Shown here: piece after piece, positions 37,501-50,556 of the stretch
How the letters are laid out: each line of letters starts with the position of its first letter
How positions within the stretch are numbered: the first letter of the stretch is position 1
From: Drosophila persimilis
Lineage: Eukaryota > Arthropoda > Insecta > Diptera > Drosophilidae
Direction: 5' to 3'
NCBI RefSeq assembly: GCF_003286085.1
Contig: NW_020825330.1
Location: 1,426,001 to 1,490,000 of the forward strand
DNA: 64,000 nt
Notes under the pieces: model-generated
Database searches by the model: none
What the model was told of the DNA's origin: nothing
What the model saw: the letters and a program-made list of their open reading frames with translations, nothing else
Made by a program: the position numbers and the translations under genes

Positions 37501-40263
37501 CGGCTGGCTCCCGCATCTACTCGCAGAGATAGCCCGTTCAATGTTTGGATGGACTGTCGTGTGTCCGATGCTGTCATGTCCTGTGTCCTATCCGGTGTAG
37601 TCCATCCGTTCTGTTGGCTTGTTTGTGGCTGCTGTTTGTCTGACTTCCATTTTGCAAACATTTTAATTTTAATGAATTTATGTAATCGCTTTCGTTTCGT
37701 TTTGTTTTTCTTTTCTCCATTCGTTTGTTTGATTTTTCTTTTATTGTTGCGTTTGTTTACTATTTGCCAGCCTGCCAGCCTGCCAGCCTTCCAGCCTGTC
37801 TCCTCCTCCCACTTGCCCCTCTTCCCCACTGGCTTTCTCTGTCCACTCATCAGCGTGTTTGTCAACACTTTTCATACACTCTGGCAATTTGGTTTGTTGA
37901 CTCTCTCCCTGTGGACGGACGCTTGTGGGCGAGTCAGTGGCTCGGATGCTGGTGTTTTTGCGCTGGCGAATGTGGCTGCCTGTCCCGCAACTATCATCAT
38001 TTGTCCATTGTTTCAACAAAAAGAATTTCGCACAAAAAACATTTATTTTTAGGAAGTAAAATCAATGGAAATCAAGCCCAGTAGGTTTTGCTAACAGCAT
38101 TGATTGTTTTCAGACGATTATGTTCTTGAGAGAGGAATCAGTGCACTATGAATCCATGTTCCATGACGATAAATGAATGAAAAACAGCTAAATTGGTAAT
38201 CTAAAGTGTTAAAGCAAAAGAAAACTCACCTACAGAGACCTTGTTGTGGAGAGAATAAGTCTGAGGCCAGCCATATTATCTGTCCCTTTACTGCTTTGCT
38301 ACTCTGTGAGAGAGATTTGATCTACACTGAGGAACAGACAGACTGTAGTGACTAGCTAAAACTAGCTTTAGGAGAGCCTGGAGCCTGCTCTAGAGCCAGC
38401 CCAAGAAAGTCGTTTACCATTGAAATGTATGGGCGTTACTCTATCCATTATAAGCACATGTATATCCCATTTCCATTTCAGACAGGAGTTACAGGATATC
38501 CCCATTGTTCAGCCACCATCAGTTCCAATCCCAGTTCTTGTGTCCCTCTCTCGGGAGAGTACTTAAATATTATTTTCGCACTCAACCAAAAAGAGGAAAC
38601 AAATCCCGCGGCACTTGCCGCTTCCTGCTGACAGACAGACGAGTGGAGTGTGGGACTCCATGAAATTTCTTTGCGTTGGGAATCTGCCAAAAGATACAAA
38701 AACTGCTGCCGCCTGACCTGATTCTTCTGAATCTTCTGGTTCTCCTGCTTCCTTGTTTCTTCAATCCTCAGACGAAATCGATTTCAATTTGTTGTTTATG
38801 TTTAGGGCATGCAACGTACATACATACGTATGTACATAATTGTATTAATTACGGACCCAAACACTAACCGCACAATCAAGCGAGGAGGAGGTGAGGAGGC
38901 AAAGAGGCGGGCATGGGTCCCTTTGAAGCATGGGTCAGCAGGTGCCTGGCGCTTCTGGTGTATCCCCCCTTTTGACCGCAAATTGAAATGAATTTTGCGG
39001 TCGCTTGCAGACAGCACAAAAACCAACGGACGGGGCTCTCCGCAAACAATGCTCTGGGGCCCCCAAAGAGCTTATAAATCAATTAATTATGCACAATTAA
39101 ACAAATACCGAAATGGGAAAATGGCAAATGGAAAAGCCTCGCCACAAAACAAAGCCAGGAATCAGCATTCAAACGACTACGAATATGTGCGAAAGTTGCG
39201 CCCAAGCCCGAAAACCACTCACAAAGCCCCTGCCCGTCAGAATCAATCGGAAAAGTTATACTATATTTTACATATAGGAGTACTCGCACTCGTATGGATG
39301 GATGTCTAGACGATGTCGATCGAGTTCACAAAAACTAAAAGTGGGGGCCAAAGTTGTACTTTAGTTTCTGCCGCTCTTCAGGATGGCAACGGGAGCGCTG
39401 AGCCGGCGAGTGAGAGCCACTCGTGGAGATCACGCTTGGGCTGAGAGTCGACCCAATTATCAGGTGGAGTCGACCATAAACTTCGTTGAATTGGGGGCCT
39501 CCATTAGGGCTAATACTTGATGTTTAAAAAGGTACTCTCCGTGCTTAAAGATACTATAAGACCAGATAAAACTTACTCTGGATGGTATCTAAATAATAAG
39601 AGCAGGAAAATCCGTTCTTCGAGTAAATCCTCCGAATAACCTCTTTTTTTCCCAAGTTCCCAAAAAGATCTTCTCCCTGTGAAACTTGTGGTAGATCTGA
39701 GGATCATTCTGCTATTGGAGAGCACATCCAACGAGCATTCCCTGTAGTTGCCTCATATGACGTGGCCTGTCCGTCTCCCTATGGGAACGAAGTGGAGTCG
39801 CGTGGCAGGTAACACAATTCAGTGATCGGCGATTAAATTTACTGTGAATTCATTTATAGATGTGTCTGCGTCTGCTCCTCCATGTAGATGCAGATGAGCC
39901 ACGCCCCAGCAGCCTGCAACAAAACGCTTACAAAATGTTTCACCTTGGGATCTGCGATCCTCCGATCCTCCACTCCAGATGCTCCAGAGCTCTCCCGCAG
40001 ATCAGAGAGCCAGAGCGCGGTCGCTGTTGGGTGGTCGTAAATTATTATGATTATTGGCAAAGGAGTTAATGTGCAAGAACAACCAGCAATGAAATGGGCA
40101 TGGAATTGGATGGATGGTTGGACGGGATGGAATGGGAGGGGAGGGGAGGGGATGCGATGGGAGGGAACGACTGGGGAACAGGAGCAGGAGCCGGAGCAGG
40201 AGCAGGCCAATCGGCAACTTGTTAGTCAATTGTGGATTGGGGGTATGGGGGGGCAGGGACTGA

Positions 40264-40291
<28 letters not shown>
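40264..40291. repeat. (TG)n microsatellite
   Basis: An uninterrupted TG dinucleotide run of about 28 bp, followed by TATATCC. Typical of Drosophila non-coding DNA. Confidence 0.9.
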
Positions 40292-40295
<4 letters not shown>

Positions 40296-42538
40296 CCGTA
40301 AATAATGCCACAAAACGTGCAGCACGATCATGAACTGGCGAGGGATCCAAAGTCGAAGAACTTGCAACTGCAACCGCAATGGCAGTATGAGGATGTGCCA
40401 TGGGGATCTCTCTTTGGCAATTCGCGTAAAATTATAAATGAGTCTTGGGGTAGGCGTTGCCGATATCGCGAATGAAGCAGCAGCCGCAACAGCAGGCAGG
40501 CAACCAGGCAGGCAACCAGGCAGGCGTTGGAGGCATTCATTAGACGACTGCAACCGCAACGAGGAGGCGCAGGAGGAGCATGTGGCACAGTGCGAAGGAG
40601 GTAGGTGCTGGTGGGTGCGGCAGGAATGGCAAATATTAATTCGTGACGAGAATCGTTCTTTAATATTTTTTTCTTTTCGGTTTCTCCTCTCGCCTTTCGG
40701 TCAGATTTGAATTGTGCTTTTACCGGTGCTTCCGCCGCCTCCTCACTTCATTAGCGCCTCTGTGCCTCTGTGCCCCACAAGCCAGAGACAAAAAGGAAAG
40801 AAAAGATCCCAAAAAAAAGAGAGAAACATTTTTAACACCTCAACGTGGAGCAGGGACGTGATGGGGCTATTGGATTACACCAAAACAAAAAAAGAGAAGA
40901 AAAGCAAAAGCAAAAGACACAAGAAACAAGAAACAAGACGGAAACCGACGGAAAACATAAGCGAAACAGGAGATGGGGCTTAGACTGCGGCGAATCGAAG
41001 CATCGAATACCCTGGAAGAACCGAGGGGTGCTGCCGCACGACGATGCCAGGCCACTTGGCAGACACCTAACAGTTATAATCTTCTTTCATGTACAGAATC
41101 TCGTTTACGAAAGATCGCGCGTCATGCGGCAGCGTCCCTCGGTTTTGGGTGTGAGTGCGGTAAAAACGCGAACACCCCAACGGAAAGGGTATGAAAGGTA
41201 GAGAGAAAAACGGGATGCGGATTCGTTCGGTTCACTGATAATGATCATCAATGCCATATTTAACGCCATTTAGGCAGCAGGATGGGGATGCCACATCGAG
41301 GAGGAGGAGCACTCAGAGAGGAGGAGGAGTAGAGAGAGATTGAGGATGGGGATGGGGATGGGAATGGGGATGAGGATGAGGCTTGGGGCACGCTGGCAGC
41401 TGTTGGCTGTTGAACAATGAAATGTAATGGCAATACGTGCATTTATTTATAACGGTGTAATGGACCAGACCAGGCCAGGCCAGGCCAGGCTAGAGATGAG
41501 AGGCGACCAGAAGAGATCTTGCCACAGAAAGTGGGGAAAGAGAGGCTCTGCCGCAAAGTTTTTTGTTTCGTTTTTGGTGGAAAGTTCGAAGCGTGAAGCG
41601 AGCGAAACAAAATCTCTCAAGAGATGCTGCCTCTCTCTCTCCCTCTCCCTCTCGCTTGCTCTTGTTAGCATTTGTGGGCGTCTCAGCATCCTCCTCCTCT
41701 TCCTCTTCCTCTTCCACTTCCACTTCCACTCCCACTCTTCGCTAGCTCTGTCCCTGTCTCTCTCTGTGAAATTTTCGCGAAATTTATATCGTACTAAACG
41801 GCGGAGAAAAGCAAAAGAGGAAACGTCGTGATGAACGCATTTTGTGTGGAGGAACCACGGCACGGCCATGGCTCTCTAGCGCTTGCTGCATGCCCCCCCG
41901 CTCTCCAGAGAGACAGATAGGGACAGACGGTGAGAGGGAGAGGGGGAGAGGGGGAGAGGAAATACTTTATGGGCATTGATAATTTGAGCCATAATGTGCA
42001 ACGAAATTGACTCGCTTTAGTGCCGGCTAATTTATGTATGCCACAGGGGGAGTGCACACTCGTACGAGTGCGAGTATTTGTTGCAAATAAATAAGGGATT
42101 TTATTTTGTGTGTAAATTGTATTGTGGGAAAGTAATGTTGCATCGCAGGGGGAGTGGCGTACGATTTTTTATGGCATCTTTTGGGGCAGCAACTGACTTG
42201 AGACTTGAGAAAATTCATTGACTTTCCTTCCATTCAGTGCTTCCATTGCTTGGCGTTTTCTCCTAAAAGGCTCTTTCCTACCGAAGGACATTCCTACTGT
42301 CTTCTGGTCTCGCCTCCCAACTGCTGCTGGGAGGTGACTACTCTCTCTGATTCGGCTTATTCCCTATAGATATCGCTATCTGATTTGATCGATCTTGCTT
42401 GCTGGAATGTTCCCTCAACCTCTTTGAATACTTCATCTCTATACGTACAGCGATCTGCTCCTTCTTTCCACTCCTTAGGCTCTTCCGACTTCCCCGAGAA
42501 CTGTCAGAATTTGTTCGACCAATCTCCGGCATTCTTTT

Positions 42539-42560
42539 CCCCCCCCCCCCCCCCCCCCCC
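42539..42560. repeat. Homopolymer of 22 C
   Basis: Twenty-two consecutive C residues, preceded by ATTCTTTT and followed by ACGACAC. Fly genomes usually lack long C runs. The G-rich complement could form a quadruplex, and it is also the kind of site where the read length may be wrong. Confidence 0.85.
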
Positions 42561-45340
42561 ACGACACAATGACGGCTGCGATGATGGAAAGATGTTTCTT
42601 CTTTTTCTTTTGCTTCTTCTAAGAACGAACTCCCGGGAGATGCGAGAGATGGCTGATGCTTGATGCTTGATGTCTGACGTTGGGAGGGGGGGGGCCGTGC
42701 CTCATTTTGTCATATGCCAAACAATTTGCCATTGTCATTCCCTCGTCTAACACGGCGTATGCGCAATTACTTTAATTTACCCGCCGCCTTAAACGTTTTT
42801 AATGAACGTCTTGGCCGCAGAGCAGGAGGAGAGCCACGGGACAGATTGGGTGGCGTGGCATGGCATGCCAAAGTGGAGCAGCGCAGTAGCGCTGTGGCAC
42901 ATTAATTGTTAATGCCACAGCAATGACTTCAACTTCGGCTACGACTACGGCTCCGGCTGCCGCTTGAGCTTCAACTGCAACTGCAACTGCAACTGCATCT
43001 AACGGCAGCCTCCGCGCGCACAAATGGATGCAAACGATGACGCGGCGCGAATTGAATGATGCCTGCCCCAATGCAGTGCGGCAATTGTCGAGTCATTGCC
43101 CCATCTGGGGGATGCCTCTCCATGGAGATGGAGCCTGAGGGGGACGAGGGTGAGCAGCGACCAGAAGCATTAGCTTCAAATCACAAATAGATTACGAAAA
43201 TGGCCGCAATTTCATCTATGGCTGATGTTCCAAGTTGCGTCATTTATCATCAAACATTTTCGGTGGGGCTTTGCCCCAAAGAAGGGGCATTCGATTGAAG
43301 GAACGTATGAATACGTGAATGGATATATGAAAGAGTTTCATGCACTCTCACAATTGCATATAGCCCAAATAACTATAAAAAGTTGACTGAAAATCGAGTT
43401 GGCATGCAAAAAACGACTCTTTTAGAGTCCCTTTAGAGCCTACAGTATCCCCAAACAAAATAGAGAAAATTTATGTGTACCGCTCTGTCAGTTATGTGGC
43501 AGTTCGTAGACGATTGATCACGCATTATTTAAATGCCACAGGTCCTAGAGAGCTACGCGTTTGGGTCAGAGAGTACATGTCTCACAAAAAGAGTTTTGAA
43601 AGCGGTGAGGTGCGGCGCAATTATTTCATGGAAGAATATGTTCTGAATAAGCTCTGTATCTTCATTGATGTACATAGGAGCTGGAGCATTGAAACAAGCT
43701 TTCCTTCTCGCAAAATGAATGAGTGTTTTCGAATGCGAATGCGAATGAATTCGACTGAGTTTATATTCAATATTTTGTTGGGTTTTTTAAGGCATTTCTC
43801 CAGTATTTTTGTGGAATTGAGTTCGAGATAGGGATGTATTTTCTAAACCTATTGATCTAAAGATCGTAAGTGTGACTAAATTGTCCCTTTCCCATGGAAT
43901 AAAACAAAGAAAGAACCATTCAAAAACCACTTAAAATTGTTGTAAAGAAGTATCGTCTGTTGGAACTCACTTTCTCCAAAGCAAAACAGATCCACTTGCA
44001 CACATTTTTAAAAGGATTCTAGAGTTTTATTAAAGACAAGAAAAACAATGGACTGAATAATAAAGGGACCCATCTGCCCGAGCGGCTTTCCCCTCAACGT
44101 GTCCCTCGTGGAATCTCTTGTGATGTTTGCTGTTTTGCCATAAACACTTCATCGACACTTTGCCCAGTGTCCGTCCAAAGGCCCAGTTTTATCCGTAGCC
44201 ACCGCAAGCCCCAACCCCAGCCCTAACCCCAACCCCAGGCCATATGCTACGTCCTACGTCCACGGCTCCACGTTCCAAGTCCGAGTCCGAGTCCACGTCC
44301 ACGTCCACGTCTGCGTCTGCGTCCCAGTGTGTGCGATACATCAAACATGAGCTGCAAACAGAGCTTATTGTTGGCTGGCTGGTGGCCAGTGCCAGTGGCC
44401 ATGCCACTGCTCCTCCTACAGAGGAGAGGAGAGGAGAGGCGAGGCGAGGGAGGAGGGACGAGGAGAGGCATCATCGGAGCCGCATCAGTTTCAACAACTC
44501 CTGCTGCTACACTTTCCTTTCAGGCCAAGAGTTGCGGAAGCGAACATTTAATTGACTTGGCGTGTTAAGCGTTGCATACCAGCACATAACAGCAATCAAC
44601 CGACAAACAACTTGTGGGACGTGCAGCGAGAGGACTCCGACTCCCGACTCCCGACGACGACGACGACGACGACGACACACTTTGGCCACTTAGTGAGGGA
44701 TTCCGGAGCTCCCAAGCTTCCCACCTTTGAGCACTCCCAGCAACTCCCCAGACTGCAGTTTGGCATTCGAACAATGCCAAGTAGCTACAAAGTTTATTGA
44801 GCGCATCTGATTGAGCGCATCATCATCGTCATCATCATCGTCATCGTCATCTGCAGCTTCTGCTTCAGCCTCATCATCATCCACGGGGGCTGGAACAGAT
44901 GGAGCTTAGCTATGCGTGGCATGGCGTGGCATGGCATGGCATGGGGGGCTTTGCCATAGCCTCCGCCTTAGCCTCTGCATCACTGCATCTCTGCCCATTA
45001 GCGCTGTCACTTTTGCCGCTGGACACGCATATCATTTACAAAAACAAAACCCCAATCTCCAAGCCCCAAGCCCCAAACCCAAACAGTGGGTAAACCACAA
45101 TGAAACCAGGCAGTCATAAGCCGATTACCATCAACCCGCGGACAGTGGACAGTGGGACGGAGGACAGAGGACATTCGAGGTCAGGCACATCAGCAGTCGA
45201 ACAGCCGGACAGTCGCACAGTCGCACAAACACTGCTGGAGCCTCTGATACACGTACAGTGGATGCGGTTTCAGTTTCGGTTGCATTTCAGCAAGAAATTT
45301 ACGCGTTGTAAACTTAAGCGGCAAAATCAATTAGCGGACA

Positions 45341-45559
45341 ATGTCCGCAGATGATTTCAAGGAGGGCTCCTCCTCCGACGAATTCCTCGCTGGCGATCCC
45401 ATCCTGATCTCGATCATTGAAGAGGTGTCAAGTGAAGGGGAGCCCCAACATTCCCAGACAACCACCAATGGCATCAGTGAATCGGGGATAGTGATGTGTG
45501 ATGCTGAAAGATCCGATCCTGTAAAACGAGTGAAGATCACTTCTCTGAGAAATACATAG
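45341..45559 (+). CDS. Possible small acidic protein, unknown
   Basis: A 72-residue frame from ATG (context GGACAATGTCC) to TAG. The protein is acidic and Ser-rich (MSADDFKEGSSSDEFL at the N-terminus, then a hydrophobic ILISIIEEV) and has a basic end (KRVKITSLRNT). Early codons have G/C in the third position, as in expressed fly genes. No signal peptide, no membrane segment and no recognised domain. A TCAGTT initiator-like site lies about 70 bp upstream; no AATAAA follows closely. It could be an orphan gene, an exon of a larger gene, or chance. Confidence 0.35.
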   Translation: MSADDFKEGSSSDEFLAGDPILISIIEEVSSEGEPQHSQTTTNGISESGIVMCDAERSDPVKRVKITSLRNT

Positions 45560-47626
45560 AGCTCTCTTTAAATCCCTTTGGGGTTCACGATCGCATGTCC
45601 GAGAGATAGAGAGAGAGAGAGAGAGCGAGCGAGAAAGTAAAGCCGTCAAGCTTCCCAGTTACTCTCCGGCTTCCGTAAATCCAGAGAGGCACCTTCCAGG
45701 GAAGGCAGCACCTTTCGTGGCAGAGATCGATCGCGTGTGATCTCTGAGGCAAGAAGATTGTGGCATCGCTTGGAAAGGTGTCGCTGTCAGCGGTGGCAAT
45801 CTAACCTTTTTCTGCTGTGTAGCAAAACACTCTTACAAGCCTCAATTAGCAGCACAGCACAGCAGAGAAGATTGGCAGAAGATTGTTGGCAAGGGGGGGA
45901 GGATCAGATCGGATCAGTTAAGGAAAACGTAACCTTGGGATCGTGTGTGATCCGAGATAGGAAATCAGTGGAAAGAACTGCACACTCCCCAGACAACAAA
46001 GGAGGGAAGAATCTTTAAACCTTCGGCGGCTATGGAAATGGAAAGCTAAAGCCTAAGGCTTCCTCCTCCTCGAAATAATCTCAGTTGGAATATCAATTGG
46101 TGGTTCAAGGTGTCAAGTGTTCAGGGCCTCATAGAAAAGTGCGTGAAGTGACGTGTCGTGATGTGATGTGACGCTTGTTAATTAAATTTTAACGCAACGC
46201 ACTTTTGGGTTGATTCACCCCTACACCCGCCTCGACCCCTCTAGAACCCCAAGAACCCCTGGAACCCCATGCGACAATCCGCCAAACAGTCATTGACTTT
46301 TGTCAACGCCCCATGGAATGGAGTTTGGAGTTGGAGTTGGAGTTGGAGTATTCGTGTGAGCTTTGTCAGCGCCACTAAGTTTTGGAGTGTAACCCAGGAG
46401 CTGCCTATGGAGTCGCACTTGGCATCAAAGTATCTGCCACAGAGCGGGAGCGAGAGAGCGAGAGAGAGAGTCGCGACCTGCCCCGGGCAGGGGCCATGGA
46501 AGGATTCGCGCGCTTCAAGCCCGTACCCGAATTTCCCTTTCCATTCCGGTTTTAGTTCCTTCTGGGTGCTGGGCGCTGGGCGCTGGGTTGCTGCTGCATT
46601 TTGTGTGAAGAAATGAAAACTTCGATGCTTAAAGGTTTAACGAACTCTCTCTCTCCCTCGCTCTGGCGGGAATCTCCCCTGTCAGTCAAGCTGCTAGCCT
46701 GGACGAGAACCAGGACCAGGACCAGGACCAGGACCCCGGGATATGAGGACCACAAACGTCAACGTTTCTCTCATTCTCTCTATCTATCTCTCTCTTGCTG
46801 TTGCTGTTGCTGTTGTTGTTGTTTTGCCTTTGACGTTTGCTTCATGCAACAAAAACCCAACAAAATGAATCTGTGGGTGGGGCGCGCGTTGCAAGTGTAA
46901 TTTTTACTTTCACCCTAGCCTCCTCCACTCTCTGGGCCTGGGATTGGGATTGGGATCTCCCATGTGAGCCGCCCCGCCACTTGTCCCCATGGAGATGCGC
47001 GGACGGGACGACGGGGGGTTGGATGACGATGATGATGACATTCATTCATGCCCAAGAGCTACTCTTAATGGAACACACAACAGGGCAGGAGGGAGGCAGG
47101 GAGGCGCTGGAAGATACACGTACTTGCGAGGGAAAGGATTTCTCCATCTGCTCCACTGGAGAGAATCCTCGAGGATGGATGGCTGGACGGACGAGGGGTT
47201 GTCTGTGGGACGGGAATCAATCTTTCATTTCCTTGGCTCTAATGACAATTAGGGAATGGGAAAAATGTTAATGAATTGCATTGCATTGACCAGTGGATGG
47301 ATCATCTTTTGAATGATATGTGACTCCAAGGCTACTGGCGCTCGCTTGCCCCGCCACAATGCGGCAAGGGCAGTGACCTTGTGACTCACCCTCCACGCCA
47401 GATACGACCTCCTGGAACACGGGAGCACTCCCCATGCATGGGGGAGAGGCTTAAGAAATTATGCACAAAGTAAAAGGCGCTTGAGTGAACAAAATAAAGA
47501 AGATGGAGCCGAGTCGAGCCGAACCGAGCCGCCCGGCTCTGCAGCTCTTGATGATGACGATGATGAAGGAGAAAGGTGACCCATGCCCAATGCTAGATGA
47601 ATGAGGCATGTGGCATTGTTCTATTT

Positions 47627-47657
<31 letters not shown>

Positions 47658-48696
47658 TAGCAGCAGCTGAGGGGAGACGAAACAATGGACCTGGAATGCC
47701 GTCTCCTGATCCCTGGGTGCCCCAACGGACCGACACCAACACCGACCCCTCCACTCATCCATCCATCCATGTAATTATGTGGAGCATGTGTCCTGGATGT
47801 AGTTTGCTTTTCACAAAATCATGGGGGAGAAGCACGAACGGGCAGAAATCCGGCATCTTGAAGTCCTGCTCCGGGCGCGGAGATTCTCTTGGGGTGACTT
47901 TGGGATTTTTTTGCATAATTTGCTGTCAAGTGTAAATACATTCGAGAGTTGGAGAAAACATGATAAATAGACAGAGAGATCTATGACCTTTTGCAAAAGG
48001 GAGCCTCAACCTACAGCCCAAAGATCCTTAAGATCCTTAAGAGCCTCATTAAATGGAAGAGTACGTGTCGGGTTTTCGATTAATAATTGCAAGGTTTCCC
48101 CCACAATCCACTCATCATAATCACATAGAGCCAGGCAATCGACACTCCATAGATACTGACTCTCAAGTCTTGCAAAAGACCCCATCTTTCTATGCCACAT
48201 ATTCCCAACAATGATTTTCAGGGCCATACATACATTTCTCTTTTAGTCGCACGGCTTCTATGATCGGTCTCTCTTTGCAATAGAATGGGCAAAAACGACA
48301 AGAATAACGGACAGCCAAATGGTGGATAGAAAGCAGAGGACCATACACTGTGAACAATCTTGTTCATGGACAGCCAAATACGCAAATTAAACTAAATTCA
48401 TATTTAATAAATCGGAAAACTTATGAATAAGTGAGTGAGCTTGGGATTCCAAGGAATCCTATAAGGACTAACATATGATACGATGTTCTTTACGTTCGTG
48501 AAGGAGAAGACGCCTTGAGTTTCGGGATAAAGCATGAGCTAAATTAAAATCTTCAATCGGCTATTCCCACAGATCGTGGGGATTCGTTGTCGCTCGGAAA
48601 GACCCAATCCCCAATCCCCAATCTCCAACCCCATTGATTTCCAATTAAAGCCAACACTTTTGTCAGATCAACGCATATCCTATGTATGCACAGTAA
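45560..48696. other. Gene-free interval with microsatellites
   Basis: No gene supported. (GA)n lies at 45601-45632, GGACCA hexamers at 46709-46735, (TGTTGC)n-like DNA at 46797-46821 and a CAG run at 47628-47667. The remainder is unique sequence without recognised features. Confidence 0.4.
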
Positions 48697-48702
48697 TTTA
48701 TT
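48697..48702 (-). terminator. AATAAA polyadenylation signal for the small minus-strand ORF
   Basis: On the minus strand AATAAA follows the TAG stop codon by only six bases (TAG GCGGAG AATAAA). It is the strongest support that the small frame at 48709-48912 is a real transcript end. Confidence 0.4.
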
Positions 48703-48708
48703 CTCCGC

Positions 48709-48912
48709 CTAGAGCGGATTCTGTGTTTGGGTACTGATGACACTGTAGTGTTCTATATCGATCCCGTCGCAGCTCTCCTCGTCATCCTGCATCTTGAATG
48801 AAACATAATGATGCGGCTTGGATCCACGACGAGCTCCACGACGAAACAACTTGAGGAGACTGCCGAAAGTCAACCGAAAAAGTCGAATAATGTGTTTAGC
48901 TCTCACTGCCAT
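48709..48912 (-). CDS. Possible small basic-to-acidic protein, unknown
   Basis: A 67-residue frame on the minus strand. The N-terminal half is basic and could form an amphipathic helix (AKHIIRLFRLTFGSLLKLFR then RGARRG); the C-terminal half is acidic and polar (MQDDEESCDGIDIEHYSV). This two-part layout recalls small fly regulators such as the Bearded family, but the diagnostic family motifs are not seen, so no name is given. The start context is CAATCATGG. The stop is followed after six bases by AATAAA, which favours a short intronless gene. There is no signal peptide. Chance remains possible. Confidence 0.42.
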   Translation of the reverse strand: MAVRAKHIIRLFRLTFGSLLKLFRRGARRGSKPHHYVSFKMQDDEESCDGIDIEHYSVISTQTQNPL

Positions 48913-50522
48913 GATTGATTCTAGGCGGATGGGGCGGAATGCAACTTAGATTCGTGAGACTTGGGCCTTCCAAATGGGTGTTAACAATCCCACGACTTAT
49001 CCTACAATTTGGATGGGGCTTCGGCTTTAAATTTTGTTTCTAAAAATACAAATGAGTGAATGCTTGAAAATCGAACGCCAAAGACAAAGCCAACTCCAGG
49101 GGGGAAAAGTGTGTGTGTGTGTGTGTGTGAAAAGTGAAAGCGAAGCAATTGAAAAGATGTTCACAAATGAAAACGACACTTTAGCATGCACCCAGAAACA
49201 GAATTGCTCCATCCCAGCTGCAGGGACCCAGGATCCGGAGACCAGAGACCAGAAAGGCCTAAAAGAAGCCGCTATTAGGGATTGCAGCATTGCACATGCA
49301 CATCCACATCCAATGAAGCTTATCACGAGAGCGGGGAGAGAGGAGAGGGGGCGGCTGGCTGAATGGAAGAGGATATGCAGCATGGGATGCGAGAGATAGC
49401 GCACATTACGGCTTCACCTTTATCCCTGCTGCGGCACCCACTCCACCCTGATGCTCCTGATGTTTTCATTTTACTTTCTTGCTGGCAAAAAATGAAACAA
49501 AAATGAGAAAAATGTGGAAAATGTGGAAAATGCAGGCAAATCATGTTGAAGGATGTAAAGATGCAACTTAGGAGGGGGTGGCAGTGGGGAAACTAGCCTC
49601 CATCTCTCCCTCTGTGTCTCTGTCTCTCTGTCGCTCCACACACTCTTGAGTGCACGTTGCTGCATTTTGGCTTCCTTTCACTTTGGAACGCTTTTCCCGC
49701 TTTTCCTCGTTTCACTCGCACTTGTTGACAATGCGAAGGAGTGCGGGGCACTTGTGCGACAGGGCCAGGACACTGCCAAGTCAATGCACCCATCCGACAC
49801 AATCAACGAAAGCGAGTGACAACAAGGGAACCCCAGAACCAGACTCAGAGTAGAATCCATAAAAAAAAAAACATGGGGAACAAACACATTCGCTGAAGGG
49901 TTGCTGCCTTTTTGTGAGGAGGAGGAGATGCTGCTTTTTGGGGGTAGAAACACTGGCACAGAGTCCCTAATTGGTCAAGCTCTCAATGTTTGGACGTCCA
50001 GCTACCGCTCTGAGAGCTCTGGAGTAAACACTCTGCCTAGAAGCAACTAGAGGATCTCCCAGGCAGCTTGTAGCAAACTCTGAAAGAACTCTGAGGGAAC
50101 TTCGATCAAGGAAATTCTGAGAAAGCATCTCAGATTCCCAAGGAATCTCGAAATGAAGGAAAGAACTGCAGCAGCTGCAGCAGCCGCTCTTTGGAGTTGC
50201 ACAAACGGAAGGCGAGCACTAAATTCGAGATATGTTTTCTAATTACTTGTTCGCACTCGTGCCTCATCCAATGGATGGATGGACGGAAGAATGGATGGAT
50301 GTATGGATGTATGGATGGGAGGGGGGACTGACTGCGATCTCCGACTGGAAATGGAGTCGGGAATGGGTTGTCTCGGAGGCTGAGTGAATTGGCGACACAT
50401 AAATTGTAAATATGATAGAAGAACATGCAACACTTTTTGCTGCCTGCCTTGCTGTCTTTCTGCCTGGGGTTGTTACTGCCTCCACGCCCCAGCATTTCAG
50501 CATATAATTATCGCAATGCATT

Positions 50523-50556
<34 letters not shown>

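Larger units (their letters stand above)
31584..45340. other. Gene-poor interval rich in microsatellites
   Basis: No coding gene supported. Tracts include (GA)n at 31751-31772, 36764-36782 and 37397-37413, (CT)n at 35798-35813, GGCGGT hexamers at 35117-35144, (TG)n at 40264-40291, a GGCAGGCAACCA run at 40493-40525, a run of 22 C at 42539-42560, (CGA)n at 44652-44677 and ATC/GTC triplets at 44818-44851. The longest unexplained frame is 37297-38052 (first ATG 37491), with a low-complexity, partly hydrophobic translation. 43475-43831 is another open frame without a recognisable domain. Confidence 0.4.

Noticed and set aside
40002-40559. 185-codon minus-strand frame
   Set aside because: It crosses the (TG)n microsatellite (HTHTHTHT) and a GGCAGGCAACCA repeat; chance frame.
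43475-43831. 118-codon plus-strand frame
   Set aside because: Ordinary composition but no domain, a repeat-derived RMRMRM segment and AT-rich third positions; insufficient support.
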